Assembly: GCA_002345965.1 (NCBI GenBank)
Contig: DDTF01000003.1
Location: 5,966 to 69,965 of the forward strand
DNA from: Flammeovirgaceae bacterium UBA2371
Lineage (GTDB): Bacteria; Bacteroidota; Bacteroidia; Cytophagales; Cyclobacteriaceae
DNA length: 64,000 bases
Reading direction: 5' to 3'
Within the stretch, counting starts at the first letter, position 1, and the number at the start of each line of letters is the position of its first letter. The notes under the pieces were generated by a model. It worked only from the letters and a program-made list of their open reading frames with translations. It searched no databases and was not told the origin of the DNA. The position numbers were made by a program, and so were the translations under genes. This document shows, piece after piece, positions 63,270-64,000 of this stretch.

Positions 63270-64000
63270 ATGCTCAAACCTTTACTCCTATTTTTTTCAT
63301 TGTTTAGCTTCCATTTATACGGACAGGTGGTTTCCAGCATCGGCACTGGAACCTGGGATGATCCAAGCAGGTGGAGTTGCGCCTGTATACCCAATCTGGC
63401 TACTCAGGACATTACTATAGGGCACTCTATTACGCTGAATTGGCCGGCTACAATTAATGTTCAGAATATAACCATAAACGCTGGAGGCAGGCTCACAATT
63501 AATGGTCCAACCTTACCATTGCCAACGACTTCACCTCGAATGGATCCAACAACTTTCCCCTTATGTTAAATGGCGGCAGCCGCCTCAATATTGGTAGAGA
63601 TTTTGTCATGAACGGAACCACTGGCACAAATACAACACAGGCCAATGGAACAGCAGTAATTGATGTGGGCCGTGATATTGTATTCCTGGCTGCCTCCTCA
63701 GGAGCCTCAGGAGTGGATAGAAATAACTTGAATACCAATACCAATGCCACCCTTATTATGAGAGGTAATCTGGTCAATCCAGGAATGGGACATTACGAGA
63801 TGTATGGCAATAGCACCCTGTCCATGTCGGGTACGTCTGCACAATTCATGCCTTCACTCATCGACAGTTGGAGAAGTTTCCCCAATGTAATCATCAACAA
63901 TACCAGTGCAACTGGTGTGGGGCTGGCTCCAAAATACGATGGCAACTATTACTTTACCGTCACCCAAAACATAAATTTTCAACAAGGTAAACTCAATACA
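63270..64000 (+). CDS. Secreted repeat-type surface protein, partial, with an apparent single-base frameshift
   Basis: It starts MLKPLLLFFSLFSFHLYGQ (signal peptide) and continues SIGTGTWDDPSRWSCACIPN, a segment common at the N-terminus of T9SS-exported proteins. The first frame stops at 63569. From 63512, another frame (-1 base) reads on without a stop to the window end, as LTIANDFTSNGSNNFPLMLNG ... INFQQGKLNT, and fits the upstream LTINGPT. A single base appears to be missing near 63509-63513. This may be a sequencing error, a mutation or phase variation. The 3' end is outside the window. Confidence 0.7.

Noticed and set aside
1..64000. tRNA, rRNA or CRISPR arrays
   Set aside because: No cloverleaf with conserved T-loop, no rRNA segment and no regularly spaced repeats in the intergenic regions I examined by eye; a tRNAscan run would be decisive.

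Overview
The window looks like a chromosomal segment of a Bacteroidota bacterium, most likely of the Cytophagales type. The support is: a type IX secretion (T9SS) C-terminal sorting domain on a very large surface protein, SprB-like modules, several -7 elements of the Bacteroidota form TAnnTTTG, and the linkage miaB / sigma-54 regulator / lptE / secG / groES / groEL. Base composition is moderately AT-rich throughout, apart from a GC-richer repeat block inside the giant surface gene and a GC-richer patch near 50.5-51.6 kb. No rRNA, tRNA, CRISPR array, transposase, integrase or phage gene was recognised, so most of the window reads as core genome.

Layout. 1-6.3 kb (minus strand): a TerB-like protein, a rhomboid protease and holA (DNA polymerase III delta), then a 1012-residue TPR lipid/envelope-type protein and the 5' part of an outer-membrane beta-barrel gene running off the left edge. 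6.4-9.6 kb (plus): an NtrC-type sigma-54 response regulator and a soluble hybrid histidine kinase with its own receiver and Hpt domains, overlapping by one base. 9.6-22.2 kb (minus): a four-gene surface/signalling cluster made of a membrane-anchored STAND ATPase with WD40 repeats, a TPR plus beta-barrel protein, a lipoprotein and a 2277-residue T9SS-exported Ig/PKD protein. 22.3-28.3 kb: a transporter fused to HEAT repeats and a cNMP-binding-like domain, an OmpH/Skp chaperone, an M28 peptidase lipoprotein and a gamma-carbonic-anhydrase-like protein.

28.4-36.5 kb (mostly plus): miaB, a second sigma-54 activator, lptE, a conserved hypothetical gene, secG, groES, groEL and a small TerB-like gene. 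36.5-41.8 kb: an OPT transporter, a sodium:solute symporter and ATP-dependent PEP carboxykinase. 41.8-47.1 kb (minus): a lipoprotein cytochrome c and a complete glycerol operon glpF-glpK-glpD with a ROK sugar kinase translationally coupled to glpD. 47.2-57.7 kb (mostly plus): a secreted esterase, a lipoprotein, msrA, an orphan gene in a GC-richer patch, a K+/H+-type antiporter, lipoprotein MsrB, a class II glutamine amidotransferase, L-2-hydroxyglutarate oxidase, RidA (minus) and an E1-like ThiF/MoeB-rhodanese fusion. 57.7-62.98 kb (minus): a second solute symporter, an operon of SprB-cytochrome lipoprotein, YceI and a DUF5777-type barrel, a 63-residue membrane protein and a GlxA-type AraC regulator. 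63.27-64 kb: the start of another secreted protein with an apparent single-base frameshift.

The most unusual blocks are the STAND-WD40 / barrel / lipoprotein / giant T9SS protein cluster (9.6-22.2 kb), the transporter-HEAT-cNMP fusion, the SprB-cytochrome fusion with a CX4CH haem motif, and the 50.3-51.6 kb patch with an attenuator-like hairpin and an orphan gene. All functional calls are from reading motifs; no database search was possible.
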